From NCBI GenBank assembly GCA_023416335.1, contig JAEZHY010000129.1, forward strand, positions 1 through 37,254: 37,254 bases of DNA, in the 5' to 3' direction. Position 1 is the stretch's first letter. Each line of letters opens with the position of its first letter. This document shows positions 1 to 7,850 of the stretch, in pieces. This DNA comes from Pseudomonadota bacterium. Lineage in GTDB: Bacteria > Desulfobacterota > Syntrophobacteria > Syntrophobacterales > Syntrophobacteraceae. A program made the translations under genes and the position numbers. The notes beneath the pieces are model-generated. The model was not told the DNA's origin, ran no database searches, and saw only the letters and a program-made list of their open reading frames with translations.

Positions 1-73
1 GCCGCAGAGCGGCGCAGGGGGTGTGGGGGCCGCCGGTCCCCACGCTATTTGGATCCTTGAACGCAACTCCGTA

Positions 74-400
74 TCACACCTTCTCCTCGGTCTCTCCCCC
101 GGCTTCCTTCCAGGCATTTATCCCACCCTTCACGTACCGGGCGTTGACCTTCCTGCCCTCCAGCATTTCCGCAATGGACTGGCTTACCGCGCCGCCTTTC
201 ACACAATAGACGACAACCGGTTTATCATTCGGGACCAGATCGATCCACTCCTCGGCCTTCTCTGGATCGTGCCACTCGGCTCCCCGGATCTTTACCGTGT
301 CCGCATCGAAATCCTGCTTACGTCTTACATCGACTATCACGACGTCTTTTTTCTGCCATTTCAGATCTTTCAGTTCTCCGGGAGTCACCGGCTTGCTCAT
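74..400 (-). CDS. Single-domain rhodanese-like sulfurtransferase
   Basis: 108 aa, one rhodanese domain over the whole length. The active-site loop CVKGGAVS places the candidate persulfide cysteine at residue 66, after the strand PVVVY. VIVDVRR near residues 21-27 and the C-terminal YVKGGINAWKEAG are the usual start and end motifs of the fold. There is no signal peptide, so it should be cytoplasmic. Family members carry sulfane sulfur or act as thiosulfate sulfurtransferases; the donor and acceptor here cannot be read from sequence. The start is supported by an AGGAGAGGGG ribosome-binding site just upstream of ATG. It is divergent from the fumarase gene and has no obvious operon partner in the window. 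Confidence 0.9.
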   Translation of the reverse strand: MSKPVTPGELKDLKWQKKDVVIVDVRRKQDFDADTVKIRGAEWHDPEKAEEWIDLVPNDKPVVVYCVKGGAVSQSIAEMLEGRKVNARYVKGGINAWKEAGGETEEKV

Positions 401-868
401 ACCCCTCTCCTTATCAGGTTTGAAAACTTGCTTATCTCAAAAGAAATCGATTAATCCGTGCGGGATTGTCCCTGCATGATAAGTATTATGGCCCACTTTA
501 AAAACCGCTTTTTTGCGCTTTCAGGGCCGGTTTGACTCCAGCTCAATTTTACACCCGTTTTCACGAGCGTATCTCCACCGCACATCATCCCCGGGTTCTC
601 AGCCCGCACACGTTTTGCACCTCCATCCTCCCCACTTTGTACAGGCCGGATCGAAAAGATTCCCACAGTAAAAAAGTGCTCCGCCTCGTGCGTTTCCTCC
701 TGCACAGTTGCACAAGGGACCGGGAATTGATTGAATCGGGGCCGGATGGTAAACTCAGTACTCGACAAAAAATTTTTTTCAAATATGATAGCGTTTCAAA
801 GTATGTGAAAGTTTTCAATTTCAAATGCCGCTTCTTGAACTGAAAAGCTGGTTGCAAAGGAGTTTAAA
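401..868. other. Divergent intergenic region, rhodanese/fumarase
   Basis: 468 bases between two divergent genes. Open frames here have no recognisable product or good ribosome-binding site. An AT-rich stretch at about 765-830 precedes the fumarase ribosome-binding site (AAAGGAG at about 857-863). One candidate promoter is listed separately. Confidence 0.6.
727..755 (+). promoter_or_regulatory. Possible sigma70-type promoter of fumarase
   Basis: TTGATT (727-732), a 17-base spacer, then TAAACT (750-755), about 110 bases before the fumarase start. Both hexamers are imperfect, so this is a weak prediction. Confidence 0.3.
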
Positions 869-2494
869 ATGCCCGAGTTCATGTATCAGGATCCGTTCCC
901 CATGGGGAAAGATGACACCAAGTATAAGCTGGTCGCCAAGGGTTATGTTTCTGTTGCCAAATTCGAGGGAAAAGACATTCTGAAGGTCGAACCCGCAGGA
1001 CTCGAATACCTCGCGAACCAGGCGATGCGCGATGTATCTTTTTTGCTCCGCTCCAAACAGCTTGAGAAATGGACCGCAATTCTCGAAGATCCCGAATCTT
1101 CCCCGAACGACAGGGGCGTCGCGGTAGCCCTGCTTCAGAACGCCGAAGTCGCATCCAAGTTCGTCCTTCCCCTGTGCCAGGACACCGGGACCGCGACGAT
1201 AGTCGGAAAGAAGGGCCAGCAGGTCTGGACCGGCGCCAAAGATGAGGAATACCTGTCGAAGGGCGTCTACAAGACCTACACGGAAGAAAACCTCCGCTAC
1301 TCGCAGACCATTCCTCTGACGATGTACGAAGAAAAGAATTCGGGCTGCAACCTTCCCGCCCAGATCGACCTCTACGCCACCGAAGGAATGGAATACAAAT
1401 TCCTCTTCATCGCCAAGGGCGGCGGTTCGGCCAACAAGAACTATCTCTTCCAGGAGACCAAGGCACTGCTCAACCCCGCAAGCCTCGAGAAATTCCTGGT
1501 CGAAAAGATGCTCACCCTGGGCACGGCTGCATGCCCGCCCTACCACGTCGCGTTCGTAATCGGCGGCACCTCCGCGGAAGCATGCCTCAAGACGGTCAAG
1601 CTCGCTTCCACCGCATACCTGGATCACCTCCCGACAACGGGTAACGACGGCGGCCAGGCCTTCCGCGATGTCGAACTAGAAGAAAAGATCCTCAAGGCAG
1701 CCCAGAAATCCGGTTTCGGCGCCCAGTTCGGCGGCAAGCACTTCGCCCTCGACCTGCGCATCGTCCGCCTGCCCCGCCACGGCGCTTCCTGCCCCGTCGC
1801 AATGGGCGTATCCTGCTCGGCCGACCGCAACATCAAGGCGAAGATCAACAAGGACGGCATCTGGGTCGAAGAACTCGAAACCAACCCCGGCAAGTATATT
1901 CCCGCCAAGTTCCGCGGAAAGCACGAGCACGGCGTGGTCAAGGTCAACCTCAATCGCCCGATGAAGGAAGTCCTTGCCGAACTGACCAAGTACCCGATCA
2001 AGACCCAGCTCTCCCTCACCGGAACGATCATCGTCGGCCGCGACATCGCCCATGCGAAGCTGAAGGAACGCATCGACAAAGGCGAAGGCCTGCCGCAGTA
2101 CCTCAAAGATCACCCGATTTACTACGCCGGCCCCGCAAAGACGCCGAAGGGAATGCCCTCAGGATCGTTCGGACCGACCACCGCGGGACGTATGGACTCT
2201 TACGTCGATCTGTTCCAGTCGAATGGCGGATCCATGATCATGATCGCCAAGGGCAACCGCAGCCAGCAGGTTACCGATGCCTGTAAGAAGTACGGCGGTT
2301 TCTACCTGGGATCTATCGGCGGCGCGGCCGCGATCCTGGCCCAGGAAAACATCAAGAAGGTTGAAGTGCTCGAATACCCCGAACTGGGCATGGAAGCCAT
2401 CTGGAAGATCGAAGTGCAAGACTTCCCCGCGTTCATTCTGGTGGATGACAAGGGCAACGACTTCTTCAGCCAGCTCGGCTGCGCAGCGCACTGA
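869..2494 (+). CDS. fum: Fumarate hydratase, class I (iron-sulfur)
   Basis: 541 aa, the full length of single-chain class I fumarases such as E. coli FumA/FumB. It interconverts fumarate and malate using a [4Fe-4S] cluster and is oxygen sensitive. Cysteines at residues 103 (LCQDTGT), 222 (AACPPYH) and 316 (GVSCSADR) match the cluster ligands of E. coli FumA with a constant offset of two. The C-terminal beta domain carries [24 protein letters not shown] substrate-loop residues around 430-450. AAAGGAG sits just upstream of the ATG. The gene is monocistronic and followed by a strong terminator. In this setting it would serve the C4 branch (succinate/fumarate/malate) together with the malic enzyme at 32.4 kb. 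Confidence 0.97.
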   Translation: MPEFMYQDPFPMGKDDTKYKLVAKGYVSVAKFEGKDILKVEPAGLEYLANQAMRDVSFLLRSKQLEKWTAILEDPESSPNDRGVAVALLQNAEVASKFVLPLCQDTGTATIVGKKGQQVWTGAKDEEYLSKGVYKTYTEENLRYSQTIPLTMYEEKNSGCNLPAQIDLYATEGMEYKFLFIAKGGGSANKNYLFQETKALLNPASLEKFLVEKMLTLGTAACPPYHVAFVIGGTSAEACLKTVKLASTAYLDHLPTTGNDGGQAFRDVELEEKILKAAQKSGFGAQFGGKHFALDLRIVRLPRHGASCPVAMGVSCSADRNIKAKINKDGIWVEELETNPGKYIPAKFRGKHEHGVVKVNLNRPMKEVLAELTKYPIKTQLSLTGTIIVGRDIAHAKLKERIDKGEGLPQYLKDHPIYYAGPAKTPKGMPSGSFGPTTAGRMDSYVDLFQSNGGSMIMIAKGNRSQQVTDACKKYGGFYLGSIGGAAAILAQENIKKVEVLEYPELGMEAIWKIEVQDFPAFILVDDKGNDFFSQLGCAAH

Positions 2495-2544
2495 GGCTGA
2501 GTTCCGATCGCTTTGGCTGTTTTGATTGAGTGATTGATAAGATG

Positions 2545-2578
2545 AAAACGCCGGACCTCTCGGGGTCCGGCGTTTTTT
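2545..2578 (+). terminator. Rho-independent terminator of fumarase
   Basis: Perfect stem ACGCCGGACC (2548-2557) / GGTCCGGCGT (2564-2573), extended by AAA/TTT pairs, six-base loop, then a run of six T (2573-2578). It lies about 50 bases after the fumarase stop. Confidence 0.93.
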
Positions 2579-3037
2579 ATGGGAGCATCGACATAAACCG
2601 CTGAATAACTGAGCAGCTGGCCCGGGACACTGATAAAACCAGGTGAGTATCCCGGACACTCATATGCGACACAACCTGAGTCAGTAATTCGGATTCTCAT
2701 ATCTAGCACAACCTGGGTGGGCGGCCCGGAATGGTTTCCGGGTGCGAAGCACAAGAGGCTTTCGACATTGCCCGCCCGGAAGCCGCAAGGAACAGCCGAA
2801 GACGACTTCCAGTTATGTAAGCACCTGCCCTTTCCGGGATTCCGCGTTTTTTTCGGACCATACAAATCCCAACCGGCATAACCCAAGAATGGGTGGCCCA
2901 GGCGGCTATAAAAACTACAGTGAATATCCATTGAAAGCAAAGCCGAAGGAAGAGGCCAATTCCACTCTCGACCAGCTAGAGCAGGCAAGGCCGGACTTGT
3001 ACGATAAACTTCAAGTCATCATGGCTTTCTTGATCAT
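2579..3037. other. Gene-poor stretch with direct repeats
   Basis: About 460 bases without a supported gene. Two 21-base direct repeats, CATATGCGACACAACCTGAGT (2661-2681) and a copy with 16/21 matches (2698-2718), lie 37 bases apart; CCCGG(G)ACACT also occurs twice (about 2620 and 2651). An open frame from ATG 2889 (begins MGGPGGYKNYSEYPLK) has plausible composition but no ribosome-binding site and runs into the opposite-strand gene; it could be a remnant. Confidence 0.4.
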
Positions 3038-3688
3038 TTATTCTATTTTTTCAGCCCTCAATTCAATTTTATTGCTTTCAGCAATATCCATAAGATGCTT
3101 AGATATTTCAATATATTCGCGTTTACTACGCATCGAGGCAAATTTCGCCCTTATCTGATCTTCTTCTTGCGTATTGATGTAAGGCTTACAAATTGCAACG
3201 TTAGCATTAAAAATTCTCCAAATGTTTACCGATTTCACTAAATGAGTTACTGTAGCAGACACTATGAATCCATATACTCCTAAAATTCCAAAAAAGAGTA
3301 TCTTAGCAATCCTATTTTGTCGTTCCGATTTTTTGTTATCAGTGACCTTGTTCCTTTTACTTGCATTCATTCCTGACACGAACCCATACATTAGGCATGC
3401 AACGAGCGATGGAGCAAAAAGAGCCGCGAATAGTACAATCATCATCGGAATGGAATTTGGGTTTAAAGCCGCTGACTCGTAGGCTAAGTCGTTCAATTGT
3501 TCCGATCCGAATGTTAAGATTCTAAAAAGCCAGTTTCCAAGATAGCCCAGCCCTGGTTTTGCAATTACGTCATAAAGCAAACTAGCCGTTATAGCCAATG
3601 CGATTGTCATTACAATTGTATTTTTGGTCAGTGACTGTGCGAAACCTATATTTTCCTGGCTATCAGCTGCTTTATTTTTAGAGGGCAT
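3038..3688 (-). CDS. Hypothetical membrane protein, AT-rich
   Basis: 216 aa from the ATG at 3688 (MPSKNKAADSQE), chosen because GGAG lies six bases upstream; a TTG four codons earlier is less likely. Three hydrophobic segments are visible: about residues 24-44, 80-103 and 128-150 (LFFGILGVYGFIVSATVTHL). A basic linker (NASKRNKVTDNKKSERQNR) sits between the second and third, and the C-terminal ~65 residues are charged and helical. I do not recognise the family. The gene is clearly richer in A+T than its neighbours, which suggests horizontal acquisition. It lies alone in a patch with a broken integrase and decayed small genes. Confidence 0.7.
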   Translation of the reverse strand: MPSKNKAADSQENIGFAQSLTKNTIVMTIALAITASLLYDVIAKPGLGYLGNWLFRILTFGSEQLNDLAYESAALNPNSIPMMIVLFAALFAPSLVACLMYGFVSGMNASKRNKVTDNKKSERQNRIAKILFFGILGVYGFIVSATVTHLVKSVNIWRIFNANVAICKPYINTQEEDQIRAKFASMRSKREYIEISKHLMDIAESNKIELRAEKIE

Positions 3689-3738
3689 ACCCAACTCCAA
3701 ATTGTATCTACAAATAGGTTAGCTCAGCGATTTACATT

Positions 3739-3784
3739 AAAAAAAATAGCCCCGAATGTCAAATATATCGACTTTGGGGCTTTT
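3739..3784 (-). terminator. Intrinsic terminator, possibly bidirectional
   Basis: Stem GCCCCGAA (3749-3756) / TTTGGGGC (3773-3780) with an inner GTC/GAC pairing. On the minus strand it is followed by a long U-tract (A-run 3739-3746 on plus). It sits just after the minus-strand stop at 3824 and fits as that gene's terminator. The plus side has only four T, so activity there would be weaker. Confidence 0.75.
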
Positions 3785-3823
3785 GCGTTTAGCTGGTCAC
3801 TACCCGACCCCAGTTTTTGGCCT

Positions 3824-3989
3824 CTATTTGTCCTGTGGTGAGGTTTTAGGCCGTTTGGCTTGCCCGCCTCTCGGCGCTTCCTTGAGCTTGGTCATCAGGG
3901 TTTTGAAGTCCGCGCCCTCATCGAACGTATCTTTAGGCCGCTACGTCCGACTTTGTTTTTCTATCACCACTCATCACCATATTCACCAT
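3824..3989 (-). pseudogene. Small lysine-rich protein gene with a frameshift
   Basis: From ATG 3989 (or 3974, MSGDRKTKSDVAA) the frame meets TAA after about 18 codons. Skipping one T at that stop (GCG GCC T AAA GAT) joins it to a second open segment KDTFDEGADFKTLMTKLKEA that continues APRGGQAKRPKTSPQDK and stops at 3824. The joined product would be about 50 residues, hydrophilic and basic at the end. A terminator follows directly on the same strand, which supports a genuine gene end. No family recognised. A single-base deletion or insertion is the simplest explanation; a programmed +1 shift at the stop is possible but unproven. Confidence 0.45.
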
Positions 3990-4124
3990 TTGACTTGTCT
4001 CTTTGACAACTCAAAATTTCCACCGATAAGCTCTTTGCTTATCCCGCCGACAATCCTGTTTCCTGTCCACCCACCAACGCATTTATTAAATAAATAAAAG
4101 CCCAAGGAGGATTTTAATTCTTAA

Positions 4125-4637
4125 ATGAAAAAGAATCTTCACCACGGTTTTCGGGCTCGAACTCTATTCGTTAAGATCCGACTAAAGCACATCCCGACAG
4201 ACCTGGAAATTCAGATGGTTAGAGAGCGGTCGAATTGTGAGCAATTGAAACTCTTCGATTTTGTGGACCAGACCGGATGCCGGGTACAAGAGGCCGTCCG
4301 CTTCAAGTACGAAGACATCGACGGCAACCTGATCACCCTTTACACTCACAAGGCCAAAAACTCAGATTTCTTACCCCGTCGCATCCCCAAGCCAGAATGC
4401 TTAAATGGTCGCAAGGGCAAAGGAAAGGTCTTCAAGGACTGGAATGCCTACCCTCGCTTCCTTGAGGATGCCGTGAATGACATTGACTTGCAGGCCTGGA
4501 ACTGGCACAATCTGCGAGACTGAGAGGGCCTCGGTTTGGGCCTCCCACAGGATAACCACGCTAGAGATTATGCTAGACTCGGCCACAACAACTTGTCCAC
4601 GAAAGTGCCCAAACTTCTGGGCTTTGGCCGATTTTAG
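4125..4637 (+). pseudogene. Decayed tyrosine recombinase (phage-type integrase)
   Basis: The catalytic-domain core is readable: QTGCRVQEAVRFKYEDID carries the first catalytic arginine, THKAKNSDF the lysine region, and WNWHNLRD the H-x-x-R box. An in-frame TGA follows at 4521-4523. The expected continuation ERASVWASHRITTLEIM then appears one frame over, and RLGHNNLST (third His box) is back in the first frame, ending at TAG 4635. So at least two frameshifts are present and the catalytic tyrosine segment is missing. The N-terminal SAM-like core-binding domain is also absent; an AAGGAGG at about 4103 lies too far from the ATG. It ends ~45 bases before tRNA-Leu, a typical integration target. Not expected to be active. 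Confidence 0.8.
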
Positions 4638-4683
4638 CCATTCTTTAGCAACAAAAGCCTTAAAATCTCTAAAACCGCTCTAC

Positions 4684-4767
4684 GCCTGGGTGGTGGAATC
4701 GGTAGACACAAGGGACTTAAAATCCCTCGGTCGCAAGGCCATACGAGTTCGAGTCTCGTCCCAGGCA
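4684..4767 (+). tRNA. tRNA-Leu (anticodon UAA)
   Basis: Acceptor GCCTGGG (4684-4690) pairs with CCCAGGC (4760-4766), discriminator A at 4767. Anticodon stem AGGGA/TCCCT (4711-4715/4723-4727) encloses a seven-base loop with TAA at 4718-4720. A long variable arm follows (about 4728-4742), as expected of class II tRNAs. T-arm ACGAG-TTCGAGT-CTCGT (4743-4759) is complete. The 3' CCA is not encoded. It reads UUA/UUG codons. Confidence 0.96.
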
Positions 4768-4878
4768 CTCAGATTACGGGTAAGGGGTAAAGGGCTTTAA
4801 TAAAAAATCGGAATTTGCCCCCATTTTGCCCCCAAAATCAGGAAAGGCAAAACAGAACTCCGAGTTTCAGAGGGATAC

Positions 4879-5586
4879 ATGAAAGCTACTCCCAAGAAAT
4901 GTTTTGTAATAGCGCCCATTGGAGAAACGAATTCCCCCATCCGGAGAATAACGGACGGGCTAATTGATGCTGTGATAAGGCCGGTGCTAGAGCCTATGGG
5001 ATACGAAGTCACCATAGCTCACAAAATAACAACCCCAGGGTCCATCTCTCGACAAATCATCGAACGACTCCTAACCGATGAACTCGTAATCGCCGATTTA
5101 TCCGGCCTAAATCCCAATGTGATGTATGAACTGGCCGTAAGACACGCAACGCGTTTGCCGATCATTATCTTGGCCGAAGTTGGGACCAAACTTCCGTTCG
5201 ATGTCTCCGATCAGAGGACAGTATTTTACAAAAACGACATGGCTGGAGTAATCGAACTTAAGCAAACTCTTGGGAAAACGACGCAAGAAGCTATGGCTGA
5301 CACAAGGCCTGACAATCCGATTTATCAGGTCCATAAAGAAATCCTCATTAAGGAGAATATTGAACCAGGCGAAGCCGGTAACATTCAAAAGCTCATCCTT
5401 GATAGAATTGACAATCTTGAATACCTCATCAGCTCCCACCTAGACAGCGGAATATCTGTGGTTAGGCTTCAAGACACGCCTAATGATTTCGGACAAAATC
5501 CATTGAACGCCATAGCAAAGTCACTTTTTACAAAAGCTCTCCAAATACCGTGCGATGCACCTACGAAAAACCCGTCAGAGAACTAA
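4879..5586 (+). CDS. Nucleoside 2-deoxyribosyltransferase-like (TIR-related fold) protein
   Basis: 235 aa. The N-terminal domain (about 5-115) begins KKCFVIAPIGE and contains LVIADLSGLNPNVMYELAVR (residues 69-88). That matches the core motif of nucleoside 2-deoxyribosyltransferase-like proteins, in which the glutamate of YEL (here Glu84) is the nucleophile; D73 and N78 lie in the same loop. The C-terminal ~100 residues look helical and are unrecognised. This fold is shared with TIR-type NAD/nucleotide hydrolases, and stand-alone members often sit in mobile or defence islands; a nucleotide-cleaving role is inference. No signal peptide or membrane segment. It lies directly downstream of tRNA-Leu, next to a dead integrase. 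A GAGGG ribosome-binding site precedes the ATG. No operon partner is visible. Confidence 0.7.
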   Translation: MKATPKKCFVIAPIGETNSPIRRITDGLIDAVIRPVLEPMGYEVTIAHKITTPGSISRQIIERLLTDELVIADLSGLNPNVMYELAVRHATRLPIIILAEVGTKLPFDVSDQRTVFYKNDMAGVIELKQTLGKTTQEAMADTRPDNPIYQVHKEILIKENIEPGEAGNIQKLILDRIDNLEYLISSHLDSGISVVRLQDTPNDFGQNPLNAIAKSLFTKALQIPCDAPTKNPSEN

Positions 5587-5676
5587 AGACAGCCAATACC
5601 CGGAGGGATGCACCCGCAGAGAAAGTAATGCTATGCAGTCGTAATTATGGTCACAGGGGTCTGTTTCCCGCCTTGA

Positions 5677-5811
5677 TCAAGCCGCCCACCTTTTTTCCGC
5701 CTTCTTACAAGCTTCCACCCTAGTCTGGAACAATGTCTTAATGACGCGCTTTTCGAGGGATGACTGAATCGCTTGCGCTACCCTTTTGATTCTTTGATCC
5801 CATAAAAGATT
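5677..5811 (-). other. Short coding remnant
   Basis: A 45-codon open stretch whose reading (RVAQAIQSSLEKRVIKTL, then FQTRVEACKKAEKRWAA and stop) has real-protein composition. It starts directly after an in-frame stop at 5812-5814 that closes another open stretch reaching up into the broken toxin. No start codon or family recognised; probably the decayed end of a gene. The rest of 5587-5893 holds nothing else I can support. Confidence 0.3.
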
Positions 5812-5893
5812 TCAGAAAAGATCTTTGTGACGCTTCAATGTTGTTGATATACATCCGGATCCGGAAGCGGCTTTTACCCTTCTCGGTTCCATC

Positions 5894-6049
5894 TCAGAAA
5901 AAGGCAGGATCAAGAACTCCTTTTCCCCACGTCCGGATTCGCCTATGAAATAGAGTACTTTCTCTCTGGGCCCATATGACATCATGGCCGGCAAGTCGAA
6001 GGTCTTTAACAGCACCACTCCAGACACAAGTATCCAAAAGGACTTTCAC
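5894..6049 (-). pseudogene. Broken DUF5615-type (PIN-like) toxin
   Basis: Begins with GTG at 6049, overlapping the antitoxin stop as GTGA, the usual coupling of this pair. The first ~27 residues (VKVLLDTCVWSGAVKDLRLA, then GHDVIWA) match the N-terminus of DUF5615 PIN-like toxins, including the acidic residue of the first strand (LLDT). After that the similarity stops and the frame ends at 5894 after 51 residues; family members are usually about 110 residues. The central DKDFGEL-type acidic motif and the C-terminal half are missing, so it should not be an active nuclease. Confidence 0.7.
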
Positions 6050-6297
6050 GCTCCTGTCTCCAACAGGCGTAGTTCGATTCTTTCATGCCCAACGAGTCTC
6101 CGGGCATAAACCAGACAAGCCTGAATGTCTTCTCGCTCAAGCCAGGGATAGCCCTCAAGGATGACCTCCGGATTGTCACCTGCTGCAAGCATCCCAAGGA
6201 TATGCTCCACAGCAAGCCGTCGTCCCCTGATGATTGGTTTTCCACCGAATATTTTCGGGTTAACCGTAATTCTTTCCAGAAGTTTGCCTTCATCCAT
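6046..6297 (-). CDS. DUF433 family antitoxin
   Basis: 83 aa, the full length for DUF433 (PF04255). The typical core is present: ITVNPKIFGGKPIIRGRRLAVEHILGMLAAG (residues 10-40), then a helical region with EGYPWLEREDIQACLVYA. This forms a winged-helix DNA-binding domain in the family. GAGGTG lies a few bases upstream of ATG 6297. Family members pair with a downstream DUF5615 PIN-like toxin; here that gene starts by GTGA overlap but is truncated, so the antitoxin appears orphaned. It may persist as an autoregulator or as protection against related toxins. Confidence 0.88.
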   Translation of the reverse strand: MDEGKLLERITVNPKIFGGKPIIRGRRLAVEHILGMLAAGDNPEVILEGYPWLEREDIQACLVYARRLVGHERIELRLLETGA

Positions 6298-7030
6298 ATT
6301 TTCACCTCACGGCGAAGTTAACGTCCACACGTCTTCTTCTAAATTTGCAACTGATAGATTGTCCTGTTAACCGACAGTTTGCGCAAGAAAAAACCGGCAC
6401 CTCCCGATCCAATCTCCTGCCACTCTCAGAAAGCTCCTGTACCCAAGCCGACCGATCACCTCGCTGATTACCTCAAATGAGACGATCGAGTTGGTTCGAT
6501 GTTGGGAATCTTATCATCTATCATAACGATACTTCACAGAACTCGCTGTAACCGATACCTGTGTATTACCGCCGGTGAGGAAGCCTGCCATATTGGTATC
6601 TTCCGAGGTCTTGCGCACAATCGTTTGGTTTAATCTGCGCCCTCGATTTGTGGCTGGTTGCTTTCTCATAGTCTCCCGATGCGTGCTGCTGTCATCCTGC
6701 TTTGCCTGGTCTCCTCGAAATACGAGAAATTTTTTTAAACAAGATTATCCGGTTTCCCTACCTGAAATCCTAATCCTTTATGATCTGCCTGCACGGCATC
6801 CACAGTTCTCGATTGTGGGAAAGACCCATTGTTTTGGAGGGGGTGAAATAGAGCCCCGAGGAGACCTGAGTTGTCGCGTAGGCAGACTATTGGAGAAGCG
6901 GGCGGGAAACGGCCGCAGAGGGCACCAGGATTTCCCGGCAAAGGAGTTCGGTCGGAAGCTGTCGGGCCGCCACGGACACACCCGGCGAATCCTAGGGAAT
7001 CGCTCCCGCTGCACGCATCCTGCCGGACCG
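6298..7030. other. Non-coding stretch before repeat arrays
   Basis: About 730 bases where open frames lack ribosome-binding sites and recognisable products. Nothing else identified. Confidence 0.5.
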
Positions 7031-7117
7031 GGTATCAACCCGGCATCATCCCGGGGAGATCCGGTATCATGTTGGTATCATCCTGGTATCATAATGGTAT
7101 CACGCCGGTCTCGTTAA
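7031..7117. repeat. 11-bp degenerate tandem repeat, about 8 units
   Basis: Consecutive units of consensus GGTATCATNNN start at 7031, 7042, 7053 (10 bp, degenerate), 7063, 7074, 7085, 7096 and 7107. Four units (7063-7106) share GGTATCA exactly. The 11-bp period is close to one helical turn, so the conserved bases fall on one face of the DNA. Confidence 0.85.
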
Positions 7118-7362
7118 AGACGCGTTGAATCGGCTCTGTGCTACGATTCCGGCTCGCTGATTGCACAAAGAGAAACAGAATATCTTCCTGCAGAATTGCG
7201 GGATGGATCTTTGAAAACTGAATAGAAAAATTCCTCTTTCACCGGGCCGGTAGCAACGAGTTGCGATCTGTACTCCGAGGTAACCGACCCGGGTTGGCAG
7301 GTGTTCGTCAAAAGCGCGGCACCCTCTTTTCGCTCCACCGTGTCAGGCTTTGTAAGCTCATT

Positions 7363-7476
7363 TCAACCCGCGTCAGATCTCTGTAAGGCCTGTATCAGGG
7401 TTTATCAGGGTTACAAATCTCTTCCGGTCAGGTTTAATCAGGCTTTATCATGGTTTATCAGGGGTGGTAAGGGTTG
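7363..7476. repeat. Direct repeat A with TTATCAGGGT-like motifs
   Basis: Runs from CAACCCG to GGGTTG and contains several 10-11 bp spaced TATCAGGGTT/TAATCAGGCT/TATCATGGTT motifs. It is clearly related, same orientation, to repeat B at 8884-9006: both open CAACCCGYGTCAGA, share GTAAGGCCTGT, and end CAGGG..GGTTG. The two bracket the 245-bp array. Confidence 0.75.
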
Positions 7477-7768
7477 AAAAAATTCCGAGGAGGGTATCAA
7501 TGTCTTCAGAAGAGGGAACGAGGAAGGAGCGGAAAAGCCGAATTAAAAATATCGGCCGCATTGTTCCACTATTCAGTTCCATCCCCTTCCGGGAAAAATC
7601 GGGGCATCGGCTTGTCCAATCGCGAGGCGGCGCTCCTCCGACCTTGGACCGTTGGCTATGCCGCGCTTTCAGCGTAAAAAGCAACAAAGCAACCCGGTTC
7701 GCTTAAGTCGACGCATATGGGCTTTAGGGTGGATTTATTGCGAATTCAATGCCTTAGAAACTCTGGCT

Positions 7769-7797
7769 CCCGGCTCAGAAGCACCGCCGGGATGACG
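7769..7797. repeat. Short palindromic dispersed repeat, copy 1
   Basis: CCCGGC (7769-7774) pairs with GCCGGG (7786-7791), followed by ATGACG. A 27/29 identical copy is at 14749-14777. Short intergenic palindromes of this kind are common in this group of bacteria. Confidence 0.7.
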
Positions 7798-7850
7798 GGT
7801 TGGAGAACCTGGTCGCAAAATGCACGGCAAAAAGGTTTGTCTCCATACAG

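Noticed and set aside
23..43. Terminator of rhodanese from GTGGGG/CCCCAC
   Set aside because: Short stem and no U-tract on the minus strand.
821..2113. Long minus-strand frames over fumarase
   Set aside because: Shadows of a high-GC coding sequence; the fumarase frame has intact cluster cysteines.
6575..7117. 180-codon frame before the array
   Set aside because: Composition is atypical, it has no convincing start, and it ends within the 11-bp tandem repeat.
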